Assembly: GCA_020428005.1 (NCBI GenBank)
Contig: JAGQNP010000008.1
Coordinates: 1-32,624, forward strand
Reading direction: 5' to 3'
Length of the DNA stretch: 32,624 bases
DNA from: Candidatus Saccharimonadota bacterium
Lineage (GTDB): Bacteria; Patescibacteriota; Saccharimonadia; Saccharimonadales; JACQNP01
Part shown: in pieces, positions 22,680-32,624 of the stretch
How positions within the stretch are numbered: position 1 is the stretch's first letter
How the letters are laid out: every line of letters starts with the position of its first letter
Position numbers and translations under genes: made by a program
The notes under the pieces: model-generated
Seen by the model: the letters and a program-made list of their open reading frames with translations, nothing else
Told to the model about the DNA's origin: nothing
The model's database searches: none

Positions 22680-23528
22680 ATGTCAAAGACAAAAATAAAA
22701 CAACTATTTTCTTGGCCTCGTTTGGCTGCGCTAGCTGCGTTAGCTTTTTTGGTTTTATTGAGTGGAAGTAGTTCAATTTTTGCTCAGGCTGTTACTCAAG
22801 GTTTTGGTGCTGACACGGTTCTTCAAAAGGGAGTAGTAGTTCAACTTGATAAAACTGACACAACCAAAGTCAAACCCGTTACATTAGAGTCAATCGAAGA
22901 GATGTATGGTGTTGTTGTTGATGCCAACGATGCGCCAGTTACTTTATCTAATGAAGGAAGAAAAGTATTTGTTGCGACTGTTGGGCCATTTGACGTACTT
23001 GTTAGTGATCAGGGGGGTACAATTAACCCTGGAGATTATCTAACAATATCTGCTATTGAAGGTGTGGCAATGAAGGCAGGGGATAAAGAGCCTGTTGTTG
23101 TTGGTAGAGCTCTAGATGCTTACGATGGTAAAACTAATGTAATTGGTGCCGCTCAAGTCACGGACAACAACGGGGCAAGCCGGACAGTTAATCTTTCTAG
23201 GATAAGAACTGATATAAGTGTATCGAGGAATCCCTTGCTAAGGGGTGAAACACCAAATGTCCCTGAGTTTTTAAGAAAAGCTTCCGAAGCAATTGCTGGT
23301 AAAGAAGTAAACGCTGTGAGAATTTATCTCAGCGTCTTCGTTTTTACTGTTAGCACAATTGCTGCCGGAAGTTTGCTATACGCAGGTGTTAGAAACGGGT
23401 TAATTTCAATAGGTAGAAACCCACTCAGTAAGAAAACTATAATTCGTGGCATGTTTCAGGTGATATTAACTGGTTTAATAATTTTCATTGTTGGGCTTTT
23501 TGGGGTATATTTACTACTAAAGCTTTAA
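22680..23528 (+). CDS. c-subunit-like membrane rotor protein with external domain
   Basis: A 282-residue protein in the atpE place. Residues 13-36 are a signal peptide (LAALAALAFLVLLSG, cut near AQA). Residues ~38-205 form a beta-rich external domain with GGTINPGDYLTISAIEG, like motifs in tail-fibre and surface repeat proteins. TM1 is about 213-237, then the loop R246-N247-P248 as in c subunits (Arg-Gln/Asn-Pro), and TM2 about 253-281. Topology is that of a c subunit with both ends outside. TM2 has no Asp or Glu; the position 18 residues after the loop Pro, where E. coli c has Asp61, is Leu266 beside Thr264. It should not carry protons. The homology is inferred from place, loop and topology. 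Confidence 0.78.
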   Translation: MSKTKIKQLFSWPRLAALAALAFLVLLSGSSSIFAQAVTQGFGADTVLQKGVVVQLDKTDTTKVKPVTLESIEEMYGVVVDANDAPVTLSNEGRKVFVATVGPFDVLVSDQGGTINPGDYLTISAIEGVAMKAGDKEPVVVGRALDAYDGKTNVIGAAQVTDNNGASRTVNLSRIRTDISVSRNPLLRGETPNVPEFLRKASEAIAGKEVNAVRIYLSVFVFTVSTIAAGSLLYAGVRNGLISIGRNPLSKKTIIRGMFQVILTGLIIFIVGLFGVYLLLKL

Positions 23529-23556
23529 CAGTACATTATAGGTGGGTAATTAATAA

Positions 23557-24180
23557 GTGGAGATGTGGGAACTAGGACTGATTTTGGGCATGTTGTTAGC
23601 AGCAACAGTAGCTTTTATTTGGCTGGCTCTTAATATTGGTTCTGGTGCAAAGAATAAAAAAAATCCAAACGATGCCTTTACCGAACAGGCTGAGAAAGAT
23701 GTTGAACATATCTTTAATGATGATTTTAGGGAAGAATTAAGGAATAGGGGACGGCTTCATTTTGAAAAAATTATTGGTGAAAACGCCATGTTTTTACAGC
23801 AAGATCTTCGACTCACTACTTCACAGCTAAATGAATTCATGAAGACCGAAATAACTCGCAAACTACAAGAAGAATTTGCTAAGTATGAAGAGTCCATAAC
23901 TGATGCTAAACAGCTTGCAATTGATTCAATAAATAAAACGCAAGAAGCTATTGAGCAGCAACGAAAAATGATGAGCCAACAACTTAGTCAGGAGCTTGCT
24001 AACGAGAAAGCTCGCTTGATACATAGATTTGAAGAAAATATGGCAGACATCATTAATCACTATGTTTTGGCGGCTATTGGTGATCAAATTGACCTGAACG
24101 ATCAACTCGAATACATACTAAGCGACCTTGAGACAAACAAAGAAGCAATAATTAGAGATATTACTGATGGAGCAGGATAA
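23557..24180 (+). CDS. atpF: F-type ATPase b-subunit-like stalk protein
   Basis: A 207-residue protein with one N-terminal TM helix (about 5-27, LGLILGMLLAATVAFIWLAL) and a long, charged, mostly alpha-helical part to the C terminus, as expected for the peripheral stalk. Sequence identity to standard b is low; the assignment rests on place, topology and helix pattern. Start is GTG 23557 with AGGTGG ahead, or ATG 23563. The end overlaps the delta gene by 14 bases. Such a stalk would hold alpha3beta3 still against a turning rotor, so its retention suggests real rotary work. Confidence 0.82.
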   Translation: MEMWELGLILGMLLAATVAFIWLALNIGSGAKNKKNPNDAFTEQAEKDVEHIFNDDFREELRNRGRLHFEKIIGENAMFLQQDLRLTTSQLNEFMKTEITRKLQEEFAKYEESITDAKQLAIDSINKTQEAIEQQRKMMSQQLSQELANEKARLIHRFEENMADIINHYVLAAIGDQIDLNDQLEYILSDLETNKEAIIRDITDGAG

Positions 24181-24676
24181 GTCGATAATTGTATTACCAA
24201 CGGGCGTAACCGGCAGGATGGATGTTGGCAGGTTAGTCAGAGAGGTTGATGCATTAGATCAGTTTTTGGAACAGGCTGCGGTGAGAAAACCGGGTACTCC
24301 AATGCAAATGCCAAAAACCAGCAAGTTGTTAGACGAGATGCTGGAAACAAACAAGATAAATGCGCTAGTTGAAGATGACAGGAAAAGACTACTCAATTTT
24401 TTAATAACAGTTAGAGCTAAAGCTCCTGTTATGCACATGAGTTTTAGTGCTGATCCAGCTCCTCTGTTTACTCAAAAACTCGTCACATGGCTTAGAGATA
24501 ATATTCATCCTCTTGTGTTGCTGCATGTAGGGATACAGCCGAATATTGGCGCCGGATGTATTGTCAGAACAACAAATAAGCAATTTGACTTGAGCTTAAA
24601 GCAGGATTTTGCAAAACAACACCCATTATTGATGGCAAAAATTCATGGTTCTGTTCAAGAGGTAAGTCATGAGTAG
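24167..24676 (+). CDS. atpH: F-type ATPase delta-subunit-like protein
   Basis: A 169-residue soluble protein. The C-terminal part [20 protein letters not shown] matches the typical delta signature (beta strand, conserved Gly and an exposed turn), followed by DLSLKQDF. The N-terminal helical bundle is strongly diverged. Delta joins b to the top of alpha3beta3. It overlaps b by 14 bases and alpha by eight, so translation is coupled along the operon. Confidence 0.82.
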   Translation: MEQDKSIIVLPTGVTGRMDVGRLVREVDALDQFLEQAAVRKPGTPMQMPKTSKLLDEMLETNKINALVEDDRKRLLNFLITVRAKAPVMHMSFSADPAPLFTQKLVTWLRDNIHPLVLLHVGIQPNIGAGCIVRTTNKQFDLSLKQDFAKQHPLLMAKIHGSVQEVSHE

Positions 24677-26095
24677 TGGTAATAAACATTTTGACCTGTT
24701 GATAGAGTCTGGTAACCCTGTAGGTGAAGTTGTGTCTGTTGACGCTTTTCTGATACGCATACACGGACTGCAGCCTTGCAACATTCACTCCTTAATTATG
24801 TTTGAGGATGGTAGCAAAGGGTTTGTTAACCAGGTATCAGAAAACTATGTTACAGTGCTGCACTTAGGTTCTGAGCATCTTCAGATTGGAATGGTGGCCG
24901 TACTTCAGCATCAAGAACTGGTTTGTAAAGTCGGTAAGGACTTCATCGGAAGAGTGGTTAGTGTTACGGGTGAGCCACTTGACGGAAAGGGGCCTATAGC
25001 TGCAGACTCGGTATGGAAAGTATTTAATACTGCTCCTCCGTTGTATGAGAGGAAACTATTAGACACTCAGTTAGAGAGTGGTGTTACGGCAATAGATGCC
25101 TTATTCCCTGTTGTTAGAGGGCAAAGGATGGCATTACTTGGAGACAGTAAGTCTGGAAAGAGTACACTGGCGACCCAGCTTACAATAAATCAAAAGAATA
25201 CTGATCAAGTTGTTGTTTATGTTTTGATTGCAAAGCGACGAACTGACGTCGATACATTACTGTCTAGATTACAAGAAACCGATTCCCTAAAGAAAGCAAT
25301 TGTGGTTGTATCGACTATGTTTGAATCTCTTATAATGAGCTATATAGCGCCCTATGTTGGCTGTGCTATGGCTGAATACCTTTGGCAAGTTCACGCCCAG
25401 GATACCATTATTATCTATGATGACTTAACGAGTCACGCACATGCATATAGAGAGGTTGCCCTGATGTCTGGTGTTAGTCCGGGTCGTGATTCCTATCCTG
25501 GTGATATGTTCTATGCTCACTCAAGTTTGCTAGAAAGGGCAGGTAGGCTGGATAAGAATTCTGCCCATCTTACTAGTATTCCTGTTGTAAATGCTGCGGG
25601 CGGTGACATTACAGCGTATCTACCAACCAACATAATGTCTATTACTGATGGTCAGTGGATACTAGATATGGATATTTTTCGAAATGGTATTAGGCCTGCT
25701 GTAAACATGGGTCTATCAGTTACACGTGTCGGTGGTGTTGGTCACAATAAACGACAAAAGTCTTTGGCTGCTCAAACTTTAAAAACTTTGGCTGACTATC
25801 GACAAGCCGAGGAGTTCTCTCACTTTGGTTCGGAACTAGCTTTAGAGTCTAAGAAGGCATTAGAAACAGGCAAGCGGATATTCGAGCTACTTACTCAGTC
25901 TCCAAGTGACACCTACTCATTACTTAGTCAGCAGTTGATGATGGACGTAATTCTGAACCTTGAAGATGGGGCTGTGCTGGACATCAACACTATGAAGCTT
26001 AAGGTAAAAGAATATGCAGACAAAATCGAAAATGATGATCAGTTTGAAAAAGTTCGTGATGAGCTGAAAGTCGGTAGTCAGGTGGAACTTAAGAA

Positions 26096-26099
<4 letters not shown>
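24669..26099 (+). CDS. atpA: F1-type ATPase alpha subunit
   Basis: A 476-residue non-catalytic subunit that pairs with beta. P-loop is GDSKSGKST (158-166) where standard alpha has [25 protein letters not shown] is the Walker B region, [20 protein letters not shown] follows, and the Arg finger is R353 in GLSVTRVGG. About 20-25 residues are missing from the N terminus, where standard alpha contacts delta, in line with a changed stalk. The C-terminal helical domain is present. Start ATG overlaps delta; the end overlaps gamma by ATGA. Confidence 0.94.
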
Positions 26100-28257
<2,158 letters not shown>

Positions 28258-28274
28258 TTCCAGAAAGTCTTTAT

Positions 28275-28589
28275 ATGTCTGATAGTGAGCAACCAAACGA
28301 GAGTACAGAAAAAAAACAGGATGACAAGGTTGATACTGGCGATGAAGACCATATGCACGTCAAGGTTTACGCTCCCTTCAAGGTTTATTTTGATGGCGTT
28401 GCAACTAGCATTTCCGCCGTTAATGATACTGGCCCATTTGACATTTTGCCTAAACACCACAATTTCATGACCTTAATTAGTCAAGGAGAAGTGATTGTAC
28501 GTACAGACAAAGCAGAAGAAAAGTTCAAGATCAGTCACGGCATCATGCATGTTAAAGCCGATGATGTTGTAGTGTTTCTAGACGTTTAG
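28275..28589 (+). CDS. atpC: F1-type ATPase epsilon-like subunit, short
   Basis: A 104-residue protein. Residues ~27-104 fit the beta-sandwich of epsilon (KVYAPFKVYFDGVATSISAVNDTGPFDILPKHHNFMTLI, with the typical GPFDILPxHxN). The C-terminal helical hairpin, which inhibits rotation in ATP synthases, is absent. The N terminus has about 26 extra acidic residues. It would link gamma to the rotor ring without the brake. It is 17 bases behind beta and the last gene of the operon. Confidence 0.9.
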   Translation: MSDSEQPNESTEKKQDDKVDTGDEDHMHVKVYAPFKVYFDGVATSISAVNDTGPFDILPKHHNFMTLISQGEVIVRTDKAEEKFKISHGIMHVKADDVVVFLDV

Positions 28590-28600
28590 GAACTTTATTT

Positions 28601-29569
28601 TTATTCAACTGCCATATAATCGAAGCTAAACGACGTTCCGGGTGAAGCCGCATTAGTGCTGCAGATACTAAAGCTTGAAGCTGATCTATCTACATAATAG
28701 TTCAAGCCACCACCTGCGCCACCGACTGGGGTAACTATCACGTGAGGTGTAGCGTTGAAGGAATTGGTGAAGTAAATCGTAACAAAACAACCTGCAGGTG
28801 GTCCGCCACCGATATTTATCTGTACAGTTCCCGCTGTATCTGTGCCACTAACTGAACTCGTCCCACCGGAGCCAAGCGCACCACCGTTTACTTTGCCTGG
28901 TGTTCCTCCCCCGGCATCTAGATGCCTACTAAATTGCAAATCACCACTTATCTGTAAACTTTGCGTTGAAACAACTGGAGCAGAAATTCCGCCGCCAAAA
29001 GATCCGCCACCACTTACGGTAAGATTTTTCTGAACCGTTAATTGACCCTGAATACTCACATCGCCGGAAACAGAAAGTTTGTTTGCTTGAATCTGGTCAA
29101 AATTACTTTCGCCAGAAACAGTTAGGCCAGGTAAGCTTAGTGAACCACCCACTTTAATTGTTCCAGCGACATCAATGCTGTCACGAAACAGTACTTTGCC
29201 TGTAAAAATAGCGTTTGATTCGATGCTTAAAGTTTGCTTTGGGTCACCAACCTTCGCCTCGCTACCTTTTAGTTGCTCGAGAGTTTCTTTGGTAAGAGGT
29301 TGGGTATTGATGGTTGTCTCTACATCGGCTTTTTTATTGCGTTGTATTCCTACAAAAATTATTGCTCCAGTTAGAACAAGTATAAGAATGAAGAGCAGTA
29401 AGTAAATATTTAGATGAGAAACTAAGCCTTGAATTCGTTTGGCAAAACTTACTTTTGGCTTATCTGCTTTCGCATTATCGCCACCAGTCTTTTGCTGTTC
29501 GTTTTCAACTACTGTCCCCGGATCTTCTAGGGTATCTAATTCGTTGTTTTCCTCTGGTTTGTTATCCAT
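28601..29569 (-). CDS. Membrane-anchored surface protein with fibre-like repeats
   Basis: A 322-residue surface protein. An acidic cytoplasmic N terminus (~1-50), TM helix at about 53-75 (LLLFILILVLTGAIIFV), then repeated VSGxxxxxGxLTV-like strands (about 110-200) like a beta-helix or trimeric fibre shaft, and a C-terminal head (~250-322) with VTIYFTNSFNATPHVIVTPV and FDYMAVE. That C-terminal pattern resembles fibre/tail-spike heads. Two Cys in the head could pair. It converges with the F1-like operon, its stop being 12 bases from epsilon. Binding to a host surface is a reasonable guess. Confidence 0.82.
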   Translation of the reverse strand: MDNKPEENNELDTLEDPGTVVENEQQKTGGDNAKADKPKVSFAKRIQGLVSHLNIYLLLFILILVLTGAIIFVGIQRNKKADVETTINTQPLTKETLEQLKGSEAKVGDPKQTLSIESNAIFTGKVLFRDSIDVAGTIKVGGSLSLPGLTVSGESNFDQIQANKLSVSGDVSIQGQLTVQKNLTVSGGGSFGGGISAPVVSTQSLQISGDLQFSRHLDAGGGTPGKVNGGALGSGGTSSVSGTDTAGTVQINIGGGPPAGCFVTIYFTNSFNATPHVIVTPVGGAGGGLNYYVDRSASSFSICSTNAASPGTSFSFDYMAVE

Positions 29570-29617
29570 AACATCAATAAGGCTTATGTTTAAAGCTTTC
29601 CTACATCATACTATGGA

Positions 29618-29638
29618 TATGGTAAAAAAATAACCATA
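29618..29638. promoter_or_regulatory. Inverted repeat between divergent surface genes
   Basis: TATGGT and ACCATA separated by nine A/T bases, midway between the divergent genes 28601 (-) and 29706 (+). Possible shared operator; no other support. Confidence 0.35.
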
Positions 29639-29648
29639 ATTGTAAATA

Positions 29649-29677
29649 TTGTTCACTTTTGGGATAATTACTACTGT
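29649..29677 (+). promoter_or_regulatory. Candidate promoter of the 29706 gene
   Basis: TTGTTC (29649-29654), 17-base spacer, TACTGT (29672-29677). A leader of about 20 bases with AGGA before ATG follows. Confidence 0.45.
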
Positions 29678-29705
29678 ATAGGTAGGGTGTACCTTAGGAA
29701 GTGTC

Positions 29706-30398
29706 ATGACAAAATATCAGTTGGGGGTGAATCAGGCCAGGCAAAGAAAATTCTTTAGATGGGCTTGGAAGATTTTGGCGGTAATAATCTTGCTAGTTTT
29801 GCTAGTATTGCTGGCAATATTTGTTGACAGTTGGTTACAAAAGAGGAAGGCTAATACACCTTCTAAAGCGACTGATCCTGTTACATCAACAATTGCCCCG
29901 AGTACCCAGATATTCACTTCCCCTTATTTTCAATTTCAAACAGATAAAAACTGGCGAGCCATAGCCAATGAGTCAACTACAACAAAATATGTTTACCGAC
30001 GTGGAACTGATAATCACGTAGAAGGTGACATGACTGTCTATATTAATTCAAGCCCTGATGACGTTCAGGCAACAAGAGTGATGCCAGTTGTCTTAAATAG
30101 TGATGGCACGAGCCTTGAAGCTAGCTTTGTATCAGATCATTGCAAGAAAAACCTATCAAAACCTCAGCAAGAGAACACAGGGGAGGTTACTCTGACACTG
30201 AATTCGGTTAGGTTTGTTTGTGATGTTGATGGCAATCTATTCTCGGTAATTGTCGGACTAGAGAATGCCACGCCAGTTATGAATTTTAGGAGGCCTGATG
30301 GCACAAACGCTAATTATATAATTGTATTTACGGACCTTAGGTTTACCCCGCAGGCCGACGAATTGGAAAAAATTATGGACACCTTTCAAATTCGCTAA
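29706..30398 (+). CDS. Membrane-anchored extracellular protein, unknown
   Basis: Not recognised. 230 residues: a basic N terminus, one TM helix at about 19-44 (ILAVIILLVLLVLLAIFV), a Thr/Ser/Pro linker to about 70, and an external domain (YFQFQTDKNWRAIANEST, FTDLRFTPQADELEKIMDTF) reminiscent of small lipoprotein-like beta domains. Two Cys (DHCKK, FVCDVD) may pair. AGGA lies seven bases before ATG. It precedes two secreted proteins on the same strand. Confidence 0.82.
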   Translation: MTKYQLGVNQARQRKFFRWAWKILAVIILLVLLVLLAIFVDSWLQKRKANTPSKATDPVTSTIAPSTQIFTSPYFQFQTDKNWRAIANESTTTKYVYRRGTDNHVEGDMTVYINSSPDDVQATRVMPVVLNSDGTSLEASFVSDHCKKNLSKPQQENTGEVTLTLNSVRFVCDVDGNLFSVIVGLENATPVMNFRRPDGTNANYIIVFTDLRFTPQADELEKIMDTFQIR

Positions 30399-30427
30399 CT
30401 GCCTATGTGCTACTATGTAATTGTCTT

Positions 30428-31201
30428 ATGAAAAAACACAGATTTGGGATAGTATTAATGACCTTTGTTTTGGTACTTGGAAGTGGCTCAGTGTATGCCC
30501 AGTCTTCATCATCAACTAATTATCGTGTGGATGAAACATTCTTTGGCTCTGGCGGTGAACTTGATGCCCAAAGCTCCAGTTATCGTGCACAACAATCAGC
30601 AGGTGCTCTCGGTGTCGGATTTGCCAGTAGTACAAGTTATGATGTGAATGGCGGATTTTTAACCCAGAATAACGCATATTTAGAGATGTCAGTCCAGAAT
30701 ACCACAGTCGATCTAGGTACTCTTTCCAGATATAGTACCGCAAGTGGTTCAGCTCAAGCTGGTGTGTGCAACTGTTCTTTCACTGTCAGAACTTACGTTT
30801 CTTCACAATATGTAATCTATTCAATTACCAATCCTCCAACCAGCGAAAACGGTGATGTTCTAACAGCCAAGGCTTCTCAAGGTGCACCTTCTGCCGATCC
30901 CGATGTTGAAGAGTTTGGAATGAACATTGTCGCCAATACAAGCCCAGCTAGTATTGGCGCTGACCCAGTTAATTATCCAGATAATACTTTTGCTGATGGT
31001 GAGGCAGCTACTGGCTATGACACAACCAACCAATACAAATATGGTGTTGGTGATATTATTGCTCGCTCACAAGCTACACCTGGAAATTCAGCAACGGGTA
31101 GGACAGATTACACCGTAAGCTTTATTGCCAAAACCAATGCTTCTACTCCAGCTGGAACTTATACAATGAGACAGCAACTAGTCGTCGTTCCAACTTACTA
31201 A
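30428..31201 (+). CDS. Secreted beta-sandwich-like protein
   Basis: A 257-residue exported protein. Signal peptide ends near VYAQS (MKKHRFGIVLMTFVLVLGSG). The rest is Ser/Thr/Asn-rich beta structure. The end TPAGTYTMRQQLVVVPTY closely resembles the end of the next gene product (TPTGSYTVTTTYIATPTF), so both share a C-terminal module. Two Cys stand next to each other (GVCNCSF). ATG 30428 was taken as start since the signal peptide begins there; an upstream in-frame GTG (30407) adds an unlikely sequence. Possibly a subunit or partner of the 31316 surface protein. Confidence 0.82.
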   Translation: MKKHRFGIVLMTFVLVLGSGSVYAQSSSSTNYRVDETFFGSGGELDAQSSSYRAQQSAGALGVGFASSTSYDVNGGFLTQNNAYLEMSVQNTTVDLGTLSRYSTASGSAQAGVCNCSFTVRTYVSSQYVIYSITNPPTSENGDVLTAKASQGAPSADPDVEEFGMNIVANTSPASIGADPVNYPDNTFADGEAATGYDTTNQYKYGVGDIIARSQATPGNSATGRTDYTVSFIAKTNASTPAGTYTMRQQLVVVPTY

Positions 31202-31238
31202 GTTTTTCACATCTGTGGATAAACTCTTAAGCTAAAAC

Positions 31239-31267
31239 TTGATAAATGAGGTGAACTGTGATAAAAA
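31239..31267 (+). promoter_or_regulatory. Candidate promoter of the major surface protein
   Basis: TTGATA (31239-31244), 17-base spacer, TAAAAA (31262-31267), giving an A-rich leader of about 40 bases before a strong AAGGAG. Confidence 0.45.
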
Positions 31268-31315
31268 AGACTATGCAATCAACCAAAACAAAAAACAATT
31301 TAAAAAGGAGATCAT

Positions 31316-32617
31316 ATGAAGCAACTACTTCATAGGCTTGACTATAGGCATAGTATAAGCAGAATGCTGCAAATAGCAGCAGTAGGGCTTTTACTTGCTG
31401 CCAGTGTAGCTCAGATTATGAGCTCACAAAGTGCTAGTGCCGCTCAATTGACATCAAGGAGCGTTACTATTAGCACTTCACAATTCGGTGCAACAGCAAA
31501 CTATGCGTTTGCTTTCACTGTACCGGCTGCTGGTACGGCAATTCAGGGTATACTCTTTGAATTCTGTACTACACCAATCGGTACCTGTACGGCACCTGGT
31601 GGAACATTTGATGTTTCATCAGCAACTGTCAACGGTACCCAAACATTTACTAACGCTACAGCTTTCACGGATAACGGTAGTGCTGACGAAGGTGCTTGTA
31701 CTGAGGCAACTAATACAGCTAACGTATTCTGTGCCGAACGTGCAGATGCGACTGCTGAAGGCGCTACAGCTAAAGCTATACAGCTTGACAGCATCACCAA
31801 CCTAAGCACAGAGGACACTGTATACGTACGCATTGGTACATACTCAGACACTGCTTTTGCAACAGCTGTAGACTCCGGTGTCGTTGCTATGGCCACAGTT
31901 AACCAATTGGTTACAACTGGTCGTGTTCAGGAAAATCTAGAATTTTGTATCGCTGCTATCGACGATGACGACGCTTTACCAACTGACCCAGCTGACTGTA
32001 TTGCTAACATGAATGACACAACTGTAGACATTGGTGTTATCGACAACACTGCTGCTGCTATCTCACCTGTTGAACCAACTGCTACAAACGGTGCCGACGA
32101 CGACTACGGTATTGCTAGCTTAACGACTAATGCTTCTGCTGGCGCTGCTTTGACATTCTTCTCAAACACCGCTGGTTCTGGTTCTAATCAACTAGCAGGT
32201 TTCCGTGTTACAGGTGCAACATGTAATGCTTCTGACACTACTTTAACTGACCAATGTTTCCGACCAGCTGCTAATGCTGGAACAAACTTCGATACATCTG
32301 ATGGTGAACGCTTCGGCATTCAAATCCCATGTATTGATACAACTCAGGGAACTACATCAGCTTTAGTAGGAGATGCAGCTTACGACAACACTGATGGTGT
32401 CACAACCAGCTCAGCTGATTGTGAAAACCCATCTGCGGGTGACACCGGCGATACATTCGCTTGGTGGGATGGTTCTAACGCTGACTTAATAGCCAGCTCT
32501 ACTGGACCTGTCCACGATGAAGTTGTTAAGATCCGATTCGGTGCTATTGCTTCAGCAACTACACCTACTGGTTCTTACACCGTAACAACAACCTACATCG
32601 CTACACCTACGTTCTAA
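31316..32617 (+). CDS. Probable abundant secreted surface protein
   Basis: 433 residues, exported: signal peptide to about residue 43 (IAAVGLLLAASVAQ, SASAAQ), then an acidic Thr/Ala/Asn-rich beta protein. Ten Cys occur as five neighbouring pairs (6 to 29 residues apart, for example CTTPIGTC), suggesting five local disulfide loops. The C-terminal module TPTGSYTVTTTYIATPTF is shared with the gene before. AAAAAGGAG lies six bases before ATG, and codons ending in C (AAC, GAC, ATC) are much more common than in neighbours, both pointing to very high expression. It could be an S-layer or pilus-like coat protein; no known family is recognised. Confidence 0.85.
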   Translation: MKQLLHRLDYRHSISRMLQIAAVGLLLAASVAQIMSSQSASAAQLTSRSVTISTSQFGATANYAFAFTVPAAGTAIQGILFEFCTTPIGTCTAPGGTFDVSSATVNGTQTFTNATAFTDNGSADEGACTEATNTANVFCAERADATAEGATAKAIQLDSITNLSTEDTVYVRIGTYSDTAFATAVDSGVVAMATVNQLVTTGRVQENLEFCIAAIDDDDALPTDPADCIANMNDTTVDIGVIDNTAAAISPVEPTATNGADDDYGIASLTTNASAGAALTFFSNTAGSGSNQLAGFRVTGATCNASDTTLTDQCFRPAANAGTNFDTSDGERFGIQIPCIDTTQGTTSALVGDAAYDNTDGVTTSSADCENPSAGDTGDTFAWWDGSNADLIASSTGPVHDEVVKIRFGAIASATTPTGSYTVTTTYIATPTF

Positions 32618-32624
32618 AAAGAAC

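Noticed and set aside
31214-31222. TGTGGATAA, a perfect DnaA box (reverse of TTATCCACA), in the gap before the major surface gene
   Set aside because: Only one copy, with no cluster of further boxes, AT-rich unwinding element or dnaA/dnaN nearby; one chance hit in an AT-rich 32 kb is not surprising.

Overview
The window is an AT-rich, very densely packed bacterial chromosome segment. It uses the standard code: TGA, TAA and TAG all end genes. The gene set is a free-living-style core: the C-terminal part of a PcrA/UvrD helicase, rsmA, metK, ssrA (tmRNA), thrC, typA, metG, tatD, a NifS-type cysteine desulfurase and an F1-type ATPase operon. Among these sit many small or TM-anchored envelope proteins. 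Short versions of standard enzymes (MetK of 322 residues, MetG of 481) and the style of the surface proteins suggest a Candidate Phyla Radiation/Patescibacteria genome, most likely Saccharibacteria (TM7). That assignment is inference from gene style; no 16S gene is present.

Layout. 1-4.5 kb: helicase end, NUDIX hydrolase, a secreted DUF348/G5/lysozyme-like wall enzyme joined to rsmA, and a MarR regulator. 4.5-6.7 kb: stress and metabolism, with an RRM protein, an Hsp20 under a perfect CIRCE operator, and metK behind a SAM riboswitch. 6.7-9.9 kb: a long TPM-type coiled-coil envelope protein, tmRNA and an unknown protein. 10-14 kb: thrC, typA, a SpoU methyltransferase. 14-16.6 kb: a structured leader RNA with two small secreted proteins, a membrane FKBP and a CNNM/CBS membrane protein. 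16.6-22.6 kb: a GH37-like trehalase, a zinc-knuckle miniprotein, MazG-like, metG-tatD, two unknowns and a cysteine desulfurase. 22.6-28.6 kb: the F1-like operon. 28.6-32.6 kb: four surface proteins, the last probably abundant.

The most unusual system is the F1-like operon. Gene order follows a normal atp operon (c-b-delta-alpha-gamma-beta-epsilon) and the catalytic alpha/beta machinery is preserved. There is no a-subunit gene. The gene in the c position encodes a 282-residue protein with a signal peptide, an extracellular beta-rich domain, and a c-like membrane hairpin that keeps an Arg-Asn-Pro loop but has no acidic residue in its second helix. As drawn, the complex could hydrolyse ATP and turn a rotor carrying an external ring but could not carry protons. 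It may therefore be a rotary motor for a surface structure rather than an ATP synthase.

A second theme is gene expression. At least seven genes that begin transcription units have a -10 box ending six or seven bases before the start codon, implying leaderless mRNAs. The genes with long leaders (metK, the small secreted pair, hsp20) carry RNA structures, and in two of these the Shine-Dalgarno is paired in the structure.
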